The notes under the pieces are model-generated. The model worked only from the letters and a program-made list of their open reading frames with translations, did not search any database and was not told the DNA's origin. A program made the position numbers and the translations under genes. A stretch of 64,000 nt of DNA from SIG575 sp964507395 (GTDB taxonomy: Bacteria; Bacillota; Clostridia; Oscillospirales; Acutalibacteraceae), in assembly GCA_964507395.1 (NCBI GenBank), contig CAZDQE010000006.1, positions 1-64,000 on the forward strand. Direction: 5' to 3'. This document shows, piece after piece, positions 8,708 through 16,602 of this stretch. Positions within the stretch are counted from its first letter, which is position 1. Each line of letters opens with the position of its first letter.

Positions 8708-9892
8708 TCACCCGAAATATTTTTGCATCAATGCTTTTTTTAGTGTTTCGAGTTTTTCAAGAGATTCTTTGACTTCAAATTTTGATTTGTCGACTTGTTT
8801 GAAGAAGGCTGCAAACTCGGTTTGTAATGAAATCGACGGCACTGTTACCATCAAATTCTTTAATTTTGCACCAGGCAAATGCGCTATGGTTGCCTTTGCT
8901 CCCTCGATGTCCGAAAAACCATTGTGGTCGCAGTTGTATTTGAACCAATATGCCATATAGTCTGGTAAGACAATATCCTTGTTGCAACGGACACGGTGCA
9001 ATGCTTTTTGGAAAAAACAGGGTTGCATTTCATTGTGCCAAACAGCACAACGACCAATTTCACCGCCCTCGCACACAAGCAAGTCACCATCTATCAATTC
9101 AAATTCTTTTCGATCTTCATCGTTGAAGTCCATGACATTAAGTTTATCAAGTTCAAATTTGAACCATTGCACATTGAAATTTGCTAAATACGGATAACTA
9201 CATTTTCCCGTTTGCTGTTTTGAATCCAGCATTTTACCAAGTCGTGATGTAGTGACATCTGAAAAATGATATTGTTTCCAACCCTTATCGTTTATAATTA
9301 CATCGCCAAACATCTCGACAAATCGAGATTTGACAAATTCATCAAGTTTTGAAAGTTGCTTTTTCCGCAGTTCAATCAATTCATCGACTTTATCTAAAAT
9401 CGAAACTATTTCTTTTTGTCTCTCCCAGCTATGTATAGCCACTTCTGTATTTTCTAATATTTTTTTATTTAATGTTTTGCCCATAACAGCCTTATTGCCT
9501 GTGTTGGTAAAATCCAAAGCAGACAATAGATAAAAAACATATTCATTGATTAAACCTATTCCGGTAGGTAAATTGTCCTTTATTTCAAAAGCCATTATCG
9601 CTTCGTTTGAATATGATTTATTTAACACTCTCGCAACTTTACCAACGGATAATTTAAAGCTCATTATAACTGTACCGGGAAAGATAGGTTTAATACCTGT
9701 TTCATATATCGCCTTATCTGTAATGTGTTCTTTTGTATTTTCAATAACTTTTCCATTCGTTGTCATATCAGCAATGGAAATCCACTGATTCGAATTCTCA
9801 TCCTGCTCATCTGCCCAATAATCAGGATTATTCCTTGCAGGGGTTTTTCCCATTTGCAAATCAAACAATTCAGAGAGTTTATATTTATTCAT
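8708..9892 (-). CDS. hsdS: type I restriction-modification specificity subunit HsdS
   Basis: The protein (394 aa from ATG 9892) has two target-recognition domains separated by conserved helices. TRD1 starts YKLSELFDLQMGKTPARNN (about 4-22), the first spacer helix is KEIVSILDKVDELIELRKKQLSKLDEFVKSRFVEMFG (about 162-198), TRD2 follows, and the terminal helix ends FKQVDKSKFEVKESLEKLETLKKALMQKYFG. Each TRD reads half of a bipartite DNA target, which cannot be predicted here. A GTG at 9904 is an alternative start. The gene begins 16 bases after a small membrane-protein gene that separates it from hsdM, an unusual arrangement. It is complete, with no sign of shuffling repeats. Confidence 0.92.
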   Translation of the reverse strand: MNKYKLSELFDLQMGKTPARNNPDYWADEQDENSNQWISIADMTTNGKVIENTKEHITDKAIYETGIKPIFPGTVIMSFKLSVGKVARVLNKSYSNEAIMAFEIKDNLPTGIGLINEYVFYLLSALDFTNTGNKAVMGKTLNKKILENTEVAIHSWERQKEIVSILDKVDELIELRKKQLSKLDEFVKSRFVEMFGDVIINDKGWKQYHFSDVTTSRLGKMLDSKQQTGKCSYPYLANFNVQWFKFELDKLNVMDFNDEDRKEFELIDGDLLVCEGGEIGRCAVWHNEMQPCFFQKALHRVRCNKDIVLPDYMAYWFKYNCDHNGFSDIEGAKATIAHLPGAKLKNLMVTVPSISLQTEFAAFFKQVDKSKFEVKESLEKLETLKKALMQKYFG

Positions 9893-9908
9893 TTTGATTT
9901 CCACCCAC

Positions 9909-10433
9909 TTACTTGACGATAGACTCCTTTATGGCATTTAAAATCTCAATGATTTCCGAAGTACCATTATCTTGAAACAATGCGATAAACGCAATAATCA
10001 ATGCAACAAAACTAACAATTCCCGAAAAAATTGCAACTATATAGTTTTTATCCTTTTCTTTAAAAATTTCAAAAGCAGAAATCAAAAGTACTACTATCAA
10101 AAGCACTACTGAAATTAAAAATACCCAAAACAAAAATTGATAAAGCCCATCAAACAGACCTCTAAACTTAAATAAAACACAAACAACGATTGCCAATACT
10201 ACTGATGCAGCCAATATAAACACACCTGTAAATATTGCTAATATCGACGTTAATGTTTTTGAGCCTTCTTTTTTCTTGATTTCTTCATCCGCATCAACTA
10301 TCGCTTTTTTTATTTTTGCAGTAAAATTGTCTTTTTTTACAATGGCATTTGCCAGTTTGTCATAATCAACTTCATAATTATAGTTATTAGTATAGTTGCA
10401 CTCAATCAGACTTACATTTTTCTTTTTATCCAT
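9909..10433 (-). CDS. small membrane protein inserted between hsdM and hsdS
   Basis: The start is ATG 10433, one base after the hsdM stop, with GGAGG about 12 bases upstream inside the hsdM end. The 174-residue protein has a soluble N-terminal part (about 1-55, with a NYTNNYNYEVDYDKLANAIV stretch), then three to four membrane helices: LAIFTGVFILAASVVLAIVV, FLFWVFLISVVLLIVVLLIS and YIVAIFSGIVSFVALIIAFI. It ends with a short amphipathic tail, EIIEILNAIKESIVK. I do not recognise the family. Translational coupling to hsdM means it is made in step with the methyltransferase. A membrane-anchored component inside an RM operon suggests a second effector or a localisation factor; this is inference. 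Confidence 0.75.
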   Translation of the reverse strand: MDKKKNVSLIECNYTNNYNYEVDYDKLANAIVKKDNFTAKIKKAIVDADEEIKKKEGSKTLTSILAIFTGVFILAASVVLAIVVCVLFKFRGLFDGLYQFLFWVFLISVVLLIVVLLISAFEIFKEKDKNYIVAIFSGIVSFVALIIAFIALFQDNGTSEIIEILNAIKESIVK

Positions 10434-10434
10434 A

Positions 10435-12014
10435 TTATAACATTTCCTCCAACTCTGCAAGACCTTTTGTTATCTGCATTTCTATCTCATGCAGGTCTGC
10501 CATTATTTCCGCTGTCGAGGGATATTCCACCGCTTCGTAAACTGTCTTTTTATACTTATTGATTGAAAGGTCGTAATCGTTTGACACTATTTCATCTTTC
10601 GGCACGAAGAAGGATTTTTCTGTTCTTTCTCTTTCGTATTCGTTATATTCCACCTCATCCGTCAGCTCTGCTGACACCTTCCCCTCGAGGGGAAGGCTAT
10701 TAAAGGAACGGAAACGGGCGATTATATCGGGAATATCGTTTTCCTTTATTTCAGTACGCTTATCATCAAGGCTGAAACCGTCTGCCTGCATATCATAGAA
10801 CCATACGTTATCTGTTCCGCCGTGGCCTGTTTTGGTAAAAATCAGAATACCTGTTGAAACACCTGCATAGGGTTTGAACACACCAGAAGGCATAGAGATA
10901 ACTGCTTCAAGGCGGTTGTCTTCAATAATTGCTTTGCGGATTGCCTTGTGTGCAGTTGACGAGCCGAAAAGAACACCGTCAGGAACGATACAGGCACATC
11001 TGCCCCCGATACGAAGCATTCTCAGGAAAAGTGCAAGAAAAAGAAGCTCTGTTTTCTTTGTCTTGCAAACCTTTAACAAATCAGTTGAAACTGTGTCATA
11101 ATCAAGGCTTCCTTTGAATGGAGGGTTGGCCAGAATCAGGGAATACTTGTCCTTATCGGGATTCTGGTCTGAAAGGCTGTCACGGTATTCAATAAATGGA
11201 TGCTCAACTCCGTGAGTCATCATATTCATAGCACCGATACGAAGCATTGTTCTGTCCATATCGTAGCCGAAGAACATATGATTCATATAGTGGTCTTTTT
11301 TCTGCTTATTGAAAAAGATTTCTTCTTTGAAATTTTCTTTCAGATACTCCCCTGCCGTTACAAGAAATCCGCTTGTACCGCAAGCCGGGTCACAAATCAC
11401 ATCATCGGCTTTCGGCTGCATCATTTCAACCATCATTCTGATGATATGACGAGGGGTACGGAACNNNNNNNNNNATGTCTTGGAGTTCTAAACTGTCCGT
11501 TTAACCCTGACTGTGCAATTTTATTAAGAAGATATTCGTATACATCTCCACGCACATCCTTATCCTGCTCTTTCGCCATAAGGGCATAGATTTCATCAAG
11601 TGCATCCACAACCTTTGAAAGAAGCAAGGGCGTGGGCAATTTGAAGACAGCATCATCCATATATTTGGAATATGCGCTGTCTTTTTTACCGTCAAGATTT
11701 TTAATAAACGGGAACACCCATTCCTGCATTGTAGAATACATTTTCCCTGCAGGAAAATCACGGAAAACTGACCATTTAAGCTGACTGCCGTCAACCTTGC
11801 GTTCACCGATAGTTACTTCTCCTGCAAAAATACTTTTGTAGGGGAGACCAAGCATAGCACTTTCTTTTGCTCGAAGCGTGTCTGAATCATCAAGGTCTCT
11901 GATAAACATAAGATATGTGATTTGTTCAATTACATCAAGCGGATTAACGAGACCGCCTGCAGCAAAAACATCCCATAAACTATCAATTTTATTTTTAAGT
12001 TCACCTGTAATCAT
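10435..12014 (-). CDS. hsdM: type I DNA methyltransferase subunit HsdM, split by an assembly gap
   Basis: HsdM methylates adenine in the HsdS-defined target. The N-terminal part (12014 to the gap) is the helical HsdM_N domain plus the stretch ending NGQFRTPRH. After the gap the protein resumes with FRTPRHIIRMM, motif I DPACGTSGFLV and motif IV SLILANPPF (the NPPF catalytic motif), then the usual C-terminal part. The two halves are in different frames across the 10 Ns. It starts 2 bases after the Fic stop, with AGGGAG inside the Fic end. Apart from the gap, all motifs of an active enzyme are present. The duplicated FRTPRH on both sides, written with different codons, means the true gene structure here is uncertain. 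Confidence 0.9.
11465..11474. other. assembly gap (10 N) inside hsdM
   Basis: Ten Ns separate two contig ends. Reading on the minus strand, the bases before the gap encode ...GQFRTPRH and the bases just after it encode FRTPRHII..., so the same six residues occur twice. The two copies differ at 7 of 18 bases, all synonymous. They are therefore not two reads of one locus and the gap length is a placeholder. Confidence 0.95.
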
Positions 12015-12016
12015 AA

Positions 12017-13072
12017 TTATTTCTCCCTATTCCAAACATAAGATGTGTAGCGTCCACCGCCGACTTTTAATATATCACCGGTTTTTACAAGTTCATTAAG
12101 CGTTCTTTGTATTGTTATCTGACTTATATCGGGACACTTTTGTGTGATTTCTGTTTTCGTGATTTTGCCGAGTGTATCCTTGATGATTTCACGGATTCGT
12201 TCAGGCTTTGACAGTCCGCTTGTGGTAAGGACTTTGACACGAGTGGAAAAATCACGGTATGCTGATAAAATTACACCTAACATATATCTGACAAAGTGGG
12301 CATAATCATTTTCTTCTTCGTGCCAACCGTGTGAACTGTCTTGAAGAGCTTCGTAATAGGTATCTTTGGTGTTTTCTATGACTTTTTCTATACTTATATA
12401 CTTACCGACAATGTATCCTGTGCGGTAAAGGAGAAGAAGAGTGAGCAAACGGCTCATTCTTCCGTTACCATCATTGAACGGGTGTATGCAAAGGAAATCA
12501 AGAATAAACATCGGTATAATAAGAAGCGGATCGGCTTCGTTTTTGCTAATTACATCATCAAATGCGTTGCATATTGCCTCAATAGCACCCGGTGTTTCCC
12601 AAGCGGGTACAGGCTGAAATCTTACAAAACGATTACCTTCGGAATCTTCTTCTGCAATAACATTATCCGAATTTTTATATGCACCTCCGATAGATTTGCC
12701 GCTGAATTTGTATAGGTCGCGATGCAACTGTAGGATAATAGAGGGTTTTACCGGGATAAAGTCGTAATTTTCGTGTATTGTTGAAAGTACATCACGATAG
12801 CCGGCGATTTCTTGCTCGTTACGGCTTTTTGGTGTTGTTTTGTTTATTACAAGCTTTCTGAGCCGTTCGTCTGATGTGTATATTCCTTCAATTTTATTTG
12901 ATGCCTCAGTACTTTGTATTTTAGCTATTTCTACAAGCTGGGTAAGTGTATCGCTCTTTGCTTCTATAAATAAATTCTGTTCACCTTTAAATTCGTGTAT
13001 CTGTGAAAGCATTGATACAATTTCAGGAGTTAAAAGTTGTTGCCACTTATGGTTGTATTCATAAACTCTCAT
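12017..13072 (-). CDS. Fic-family AMPylase-like protein with winged-helix C-terminus
   Basis: ATG 13072 is chosen because AGGAG lies 9 bases upstream; the ATG at 13081 touches that site. The 351-residue protein has an N-terminal helix with STEASNKIEG at about residues 56-65, which carries the (S/T)xxxE(G/N) autoinhibitory motif, then a Fic core with HPFNDGNGRMSR (about 203-214), the complete HxFx(D/E)GNGRxxR active site, and a C-terminal winged-helix domain ending in a basic tail. Such class II Fic proteins transfer AMP from ATP to a protein target and are restrained by the inhibitory Glu. It is the first gene of the defence operon, 48 bases downstream of the predicted transcription start. 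Fic genes of this type are often neighbours of type I RM genes; whether it protects, regulates or kills is unknown. Confidence 0.9.
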   Translation of the reverse strand: MRVYEYNHKWQQLLTPEIVSMLSQIHEFKGEQNLFIEAKSDTLTQLVEIAKIQSTEASNKIEGIYTSDERLRKLVINKTTPKSRNEQEIAGYRDVLSTIHENYDFIPVKPSIILQLHRDLYKFSGKSIGGAYKNSDNVIAEEDSEGNRFVRFQPVPAWETPGAIEAICNAFDDVISKNEADPLLIIPMFILDFLCIHPFNDGNGRMSRLLTLLLLYRTGYIVGKYISIEKVIENTKDTYYEALQDSSHGWHEEENDYAHFVRYMLGVILSAYRDFSTRVKVLTTSGLSKPERIREIIKDTLGKITKTEITQKCPDISQITIQRTLNELVKTGDILKVGGGRYTSYVWNREK

Positions 13073-13126
13073 TGTAATCATCTCCTAAAGTTAATTTGCT
13101 CATTTTTGATATTTTGATACAATTAC

Positions 13127-13155
13127 ATTATATTTAATTCAATTCCATTTGTCAA
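13127..13155 (-). promoter_or_regulatory. consensus sigma-A promoter of the defence operon
   Basis: On the minus strand TTGACA (13150-13155) and TATAAT (13127-13132) are separated by exactly 17 bases, a perfect consensus. Transcription would start near 13120, about 48 bases before the Fic start codon. No other promoter of this quality is visible in the ten genes below, so it probably serves the whole operon. Confidence 0.85.
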
Positions 13156-13198
13156 GTTTTAATTTTATCATTTCGCGCAAAATGATAAAATTAAAACT
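13155..13198. repeat. 19-bp perfect palindrome abutting the defence-operon promoter
   Basis: The arms at 13155-13173 and 13180-13198 are perfectly complementary over 19 bases (AGTTTTAATTTTATCATTT and its complement) around a 6-base CGCGCA loop. The inner end touches the -35 element of the promoter driving the Fic/RM/Pycsar operon. An operator for a dimeric regulator, most simply the HTH protein encoded next door, is the natural reading; a cruciform is also possible. Confidence 0.7.
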
Positions 13199-13220
13199 GT
13201 GCTGTGGTATATAAACAGTA

Positions 13221-13255
13221 ATAGCGGCACAGAGAATAAATCTCTATGCCGCTAT
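13221..13255. terminator. hairpin terminator after the HTH gene
   Basis: ATAGCGGCA-AGAGA and its complement TCTCT-TGCCGCTAT form a 14-bp stem with one mismatch and a 5-base loop, directly after the HTH gene stop on the minus strand. The T-run is short, so termination may be partial. It insulates the mobilisation module from the defence operon. Confidence 0.6.
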
Positions 13256-13259
13256 AAAT

Positions 13260-13898
13260 TTAATCAATCAAATCTTCAACATCGCAACCAAGAGCTTTTG
13301 CAAGGCTGATAACGATGTTCACCTGAGCATTGTTGATATCATTCTGCTTCTGCTCGTAAAGCTGAATCATTCGGAGTGAAACTCCTGATACATCGCTTAA
13401 TTGTTGTTGAGTAAAACCTCTTGCTTTGCGAATATCCTGAAGTCTGGAATTCCTGTTCTTTTTATTTCGTTCAATAATCTCATTTGCACAATCAACAAAT
13501 TTGCTTTCGTCTGCCTCGTGAAGAGCATACATTGAAAATACAGCTAATAGTGTAAGACCGTTTTTGACGATATCTTTAAATCTCCGATTTGTCAGCCATT
13601 GATAATAAGCGAGTATCCAGCCTGCCCAGTATTCTTTGCCCTTGAAATCGGAATATGAAGGCTCTTTCTTTTCGTAAGAAATGTTTGTAGCTTTGAGAAC
13701 CGCATCAACAAGTTCATAGCCCGACATTCCACCCACATATTTCGGATTCCCTTTTTCAAAGCGTGAAGCGATACCCGAAGTGATAAACCACCCGAAGAAC
13801 TCATTGGGATCGAAACCTAAATCACAAACAGCATAATCAATCATATCTGCGAGATTCTGCATTGCATCATCTAAATACATCTCACTGTAAGCGTGCAT
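13260..13898 (-). CDS. XRE-type HTH protein with N-terminal DUF domain
   Basis: ATG 13898 follows GAGGTG by 6 bases. The 212-residue protein has an unrecognised alpha-helical N-terminal domain (about 1-140, with GMSGYELVDAVL and YWAGWILAYYQWL) and a C-terminal XRE helix-turn-helix (about 152-212: LQDIRKARGFTQQQLSDVSG, then RMIQLYEQ). The N-terminal part resembles proteins found with small toxin-like genes in Clostridia, but I cannot name it. It is the last gene of the mobilisation module and lies just upstream of the defence-operon promoter, whose palindrome would suit a dimeric HTH regulator. It is therefore the best candidate for a regulator of the defence operon. Confidence 0.8.
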   Translation of the reverse strand: MHAYSEMYLDDAMQNLADMIDYAVCDLGFDPNEFFGWFITSGIASRFEKGNPKYVGGMSGYELVDAVLKATNISYEKKEPSYSDFKGKEYWAGWILAYYQWLTNRRFKDIVKNGLTLLAVFSMYALHEADESKFVDCANEIIERNKKNRNSRLQDIRKARGFTQQQLSDVSGVSLRMIQLYEQKQNDINNAQVNIVISLAKALGCDVEDLID

Positions 13899-13919
13899 AA
13901 TTATCACCTCTAATTTGAA

Positions 13920-14195
13920 TTAAATGTTATCATCAACAAACGTGTCATAAGTAAACCTTGCGCCGAGGCGGAAACCTGAGATGAAACCGTCTGCGATGCT
14001 GAAGGCTAAAAAATCGTTATATGCGTTCACATACTTTAAAAACAAATCCTTTTCTTCACCGTTCAGCTTTGCTGTGAGCAGTTCTTCTTTTTCGGTGAGG
14101 GTGCTCAACAGCTTTTTCAGTTCCTTATTCAGTTCAGAGTTGCACGCCTGCGGCTCGATGTTGCCGTAGTAGAATTCTTCGATGAATCCTGACAT
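13920..14195 (-). CDS. DUF6809-family small protein
   Basis: The 91-residue protein starts MSGFIEEFYYGNIEPQ and is helical and Glu/Leu-rich in the middle (SELNKELKKLLSTLTEKEELL), ending in SIADGFISGFRLGARF. This pattern matches the DUF6809 family of Clostridia mobile elements, which has no known function. CGGAGG lies 9 bases upstream. It lies 21 bases before the HTH gene. Confidence 0.75.
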   Translation of the reverse strand: MSGFIEEFYYGNIEPQACNSELNKELKKLLSTLTEKEELLTAKLNGEEKDLFLKYVNAYNDFLAFSIADGFISGFRLGARFTYDTFVDDNI

Positions 14196-14237
14196 TTTGA
14201 AAACCTCCGTAAACGATTGTTATTGCGGTTTCACCGT

Positions 14238-14615
14238 TTAACTGTAAATCAATTCTGCGTTGACGATTTCTTCGGCACGGTTGCGGATGCTGTTCATTCG
14301 GGCAACCCACAGCATCTGATTTTCTTCTTTCAGCTTTTCTGTTACTCCTTCAGCCTTTGCCATTTGCTCGGTGAGTCTATCGAGCATTTCGGTTGCCTGC
14401 TCGTTAATTTCGGCAAGGTGGCTGTTGAGTTTCCAACTGAGAACGAGCTGATTGAAAAGAAATTTCTTATGCTCTTTGATGTAGGCGAGTCGCTTTCTGC
14501 CCCATATTCCTATCGGTTTGTTTTCCGTTTCGGGGAGCTTCAGGTCGGGGATATAATAATCACCGACGAGTGTGTAGCTGATGCCTGTTGCTTCGTTGAC
14601 AATGTGCTTTTTCAT
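14238..14615 (-). CDS. tnpV: TnpV family transposon-associated protein
   Basis: The 125-residue protein carries the family hallmarks: GDYYIPDLKLPE, then the stretch IGIWGRKRLAYIKEHKK, then a coiled region, then NQMLWVARMNSIRNRAEEIV at the end. TnpV is a small protein of unknown role that travels with Clostridia transposons and mobilisable elements (first described on Tn4451-like elements). AGGAGG lies just upstream, inside the end of the frameshifted gene. It is intact and of normal length. Confidence 0.9.
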   Translation of the reverse strand: MKKHIVNEATGISYTLVGDYYIPDLKLPETENKPIGIWGRKRLAYIKEHKKFLFNQLVLSWKLNSHLAEINEQATEMLDRLTEQMAKAEGVTEKLKEENQMLWVARMNSIRNRAEEIVNAELIYS

Positions 14616-14621
14616 TTTTTG

Positions 14622-14910
14622 TTACCTCCTGTGTATTCCGTTTTGTTTTGCATTTTCGCTTGATTTTGTTCTCCGTTCATCGGAGTAGGGTGCAGTGAGC
14701 CTGAACCCGAATCTGCCTTTTTCGATTTCAAATCTCAAGCCTCCCTGACCGTCATCATCAAACTGACGGCAATGCCCGGGATATTTTTTTTGCGTATGCT
14801 GTCAGTCGGTTTTTGAGGTCGGTGTTGTGTGTGTAAATCTCTACAATCGGACTTTCTTCGTTGAAATAGACCTCTGTGTGCTTCTGTCTTTTTTTCAATC
14901 CTGTCCTCAT
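14622..14910 (-). pseudogene. small mobile-element gene frameshifted in an A8 run
   Basis: The ATG at 14910 follows a strong GGAGG and reads MRTGLKKRQKHTEVYFNEES... up to ...LTAYAKK, where a run of eight A on the coding strand (forward strand T8 at about 14784-14791) shifts the frame and a stop follows at 14758. Removing one A restores an open frame reading YPGHCRQFDDDGQGGLRFEI, then GRFGFRLTAPYS, and ending at 14622 over the tnpV ribosome binding site. This is the normal protein of about 95 residues that precedes TnpV in such elements. The cause may be a true mutation, a sequencing error in the homopolymer, or slippage during expression. Confidence 0.75.
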
Positions 14911-14994
14911 TAAATTCCTCCTTCCTTGGGAAAATAGTGTGATTTTTGTGTATTTATTTCGGCTCTAAAGCTGTAAAAGTGAGGTGTTTTTCCG

Positions 14995-15041
14995 ATAGCA
15001 ACAGCCCGAACGATGCGTCAGTTCATTTGAACTGTTGCTAT
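14995..15041. repeat. nested inverted repeat after the relaxase gene
   Basis: ATAGCAACAG at 14995-15004 pairs with CTGTTGCTAT at 15032-15041, and inside it CAGTTC at 15019-15024 pairs with GAACTG at 15029-15034. The two stems share bases and are alternatives. It lies 33 bases past the relaxase stop and could be a terminator without T-run or a replication/transfer structure. Confidence 0.45.
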
Positions 15042-15073
15042 TCGTCATTTTGCGATTTTTACAGCTCTTGCAG

Positions 15074-16288
15074 TTATCTTTCTCGTGAGTTGTCACGGGT
15101 TTTGTGACGGGTGTGCGGAACGCTTTTCTCGGGTTGTAATATTCGTTTGATAAATTCTTTAACAATATCCGGTGAGCGTCTTAATGCCGCAATGAAATCT
15201 TTGGTTTGCTCATAAAGAGCTTCGTATCGTCTGCGCCAGATGTCGCTGCCTCTTCTTGCGGTAGCGAGGTCATCCTTTAAACGGGAAATCTCACTTTCCT
15301 GAATTATGCTTTTCTTTGCTTGCTCTTTCAGATAAGTACATTCATCTTTTGTCATTTCAACCTTGCCGAAAAAGGTTGTTTTGCCGATGTCTTCTATCTC
15401 GTGAAAACTCCGTTTCATCGTTTTGCGGACTTTGGTTTTTTCTTTGAGGGACTCCAAATTCGATTTGCTTTTCTGAATCTGATTTTGTAATTTTTCAAGA
15501 CGCTCCGTTTCTTTTTTTACCTTGAACTGTGTAACGGTGAGATGTTCTTCCGAGCTTCCACGCTCGCCACGCTGCACATCATCGTAGCCTGCTTTTCGCA
15601 TATATTCGTAGAAATCATCCTGCAGAACGCTGTAGGATTTTTTGAGAACGGGCTTACCGTTCTTCTGTAAAATCGGGTCACCGTTTTCGTCGAGAGCAGG
15701 TTTTGAAATCCATTTTTTACTGCTGCTTACCTGCATAATTTTTTCCTTGACCGTGCCTCGGAGGCTTTCTTCCTTGCACCGTTTTGACCAGAGAATTTCT
15801 TTCTCGACTACGGGAATGTACACGACGTGCAGATGATAATGGTAAACATCTTGTCCGAGAGCTTCTGACATTGCCTTGTTTCTTTCGTCGGCGTGCATGA
15901 CTGCGGAGAGAATATATTCTTCACCGCCTACGATTTTTATTGCCGCTTTGTAAGCATCCTCATAGAATTTTTTGGCGAACTCGTAACCGCCGTGATTGTA
16001 AAAGTAAGCGGAGTTGACATCGAAAATCAGTTCGCCGTATTTGTTTGCATCGGGTTTCAGACCTCTTGTGGAAATGATTTTTTCTTCGAGCATTTTATTA
16101 AAAATGTTTTCGTAAGTGTCGTTCGGTTTTTTGAAGTGAACATTGAACTGAGTCATTTCCGTGACGATATCGGAATTCACATAAGACTCTTTTTCACGTT
16201 CGTTGTGCCGCTGAACATTGGCTATTTTTCCGTCTGCAAGATTTACATTTTGGGCGGTGACTCGGTCAACGCCGTCATTTCTTGCCAT
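15074..16288 (-). CDS. MobV-type relaxase (Mob/Pre family)
   Basis: ATG 16288 starts MARNDGVDRV, with AAAGGAG 11 bases upstream; an earlier ATG at 16312 would encode the ribosome binding site itself. The N-terminal part is a MobV-like nuclease domain: after an ILSAVMHADERN motif comes YHYHLHVVYIPVVEK (about residue 150), whose paired histidines fit the His-rich metal site of the family, followed by a coiled-coil C-terminal half (about 250-400: KKETERLEKLQNQIQKSKSN). It nicks the element's oriT, binds the 5' end and allows transfer by a conjugative machinery supplied in trans, as no type IV secretion genes are here. Family identity is clear; the classic His-Glu-His spacing is not fully checked. 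Confidence 0.88.
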   Translation of the reverse strand: MARNDGVDRVTAQNVNLADGKIANVQRHNEREKESYVNSDIVTEMTQFNVHFKKPNDTYENIFNKMLEEKIISTRGLKPDANKYGELIFDVNSAYFYNHGGYEFAKKFYEDAYKAAIKIVGGEEYILSAVMHADERNKAMSEALGQDVYHYHLHVVYIPVVEKEILWSKRCKEESLRGTVKEKIMQVSSSKKWISKPALDENGDPILQKNGKPVLKKSYSVLQDDFYEYMRKAGYDDVQRGERGSSEEHLTVTQFKVKKETERLEKLQNQIQKSKSNLESLKEKTKVRKTMKRSFHEIEDIGKTTFFGKVEMTKDECTYLKEQAKKSIIQESEISRLKDDLATARRGSDIWRRRYEALYEQTKDFIAALRRSPDIVKEFIKRILQPEKSVPHTRHKTRDNSRER

Positions 16289-16329
16289 ATAAAATTTTAC
16301 TCCTTTCTTCATTTTGTATATACACTGCG

Positions 16330-16380
16330 AGCTACAGGGGATACACTTCTGCGGAAGTGTAATAACCCACTATAACACTT
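16330..16380. other. candidate oriT of the mobilisable element
   Basis: Just upstream of the relaxase gene, TACACTTC (16342-16349) and GAAGTGTA (16354-16361) form an 8-bp inverted repeat with a TGCG loop, followed by AATAACCCACTATAACACTT. A short inverted repeat beside a TATAGTGGGTTATT-like stretch upstream of a mob gene is the classic layout of MobV nick sites. The nick position is not assigned. Confidence 0.5.
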
Positions 16381-16534
16381 TCATCCGTACCGTCTGCAAA
16401 GTGCCGTGGGCTGTCTGCGGACAGTGGGTTGGTTTGCGGCTCTTGCGAGAGCCTTGACGGATTTGCCGTATAAAATTTTTGCGTAAATCCGTGAGCCGAT
16501 GAAACTTTCTGACCTGCATTTTTCACCAGCTCTG

Positions 16535-16596
16535 TGACGGTTATGACAGTTATGACGGTTAATTTAGTACCGCACAAAAAACTGTCATAACCGTCA
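16535..16596. repeat. 17-bp inverted repeat built of 9-bp iteron-like units
   Basis: TGACGGTTATGACAGTT (16535-16551) and its exact complement (16580-16596) are separated by 28 bases. Each arm continues into a third copy of the unit TATGACGGT: three tandem 9-bp copies on the left (16534-16560) and three inverted on the right, the last running into the repA stop codon. The position directly after the helicase gene suggests a replication origin or repressor site. Confidence 0.65.
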
Positions 16597-16602
16597 TTAC
16601 CG

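Noticed and set aside
11433..12014. hsdM break as a genuine frameshift mutation
   Set aside because: The frame change coincides with the N run and the peptide FRTPRH is repeated, so the assembly rather than the gene is at fault.
14965..15165. 66-residue Cys-containing frame on the minus strand
   Set aside because: It overlaps the end of the relaxase gene in another frame and lacks a ribosome binding site; the zinc-like cysteines are probably chance.
16332..16577. 81-residue frame on the minus strand over the oriT candidate and the iteron repeat
   Set aside because: It runs through inverted repeats, has no Shine-Dalgarno and is made of repeat-encoded VITVITV residues.
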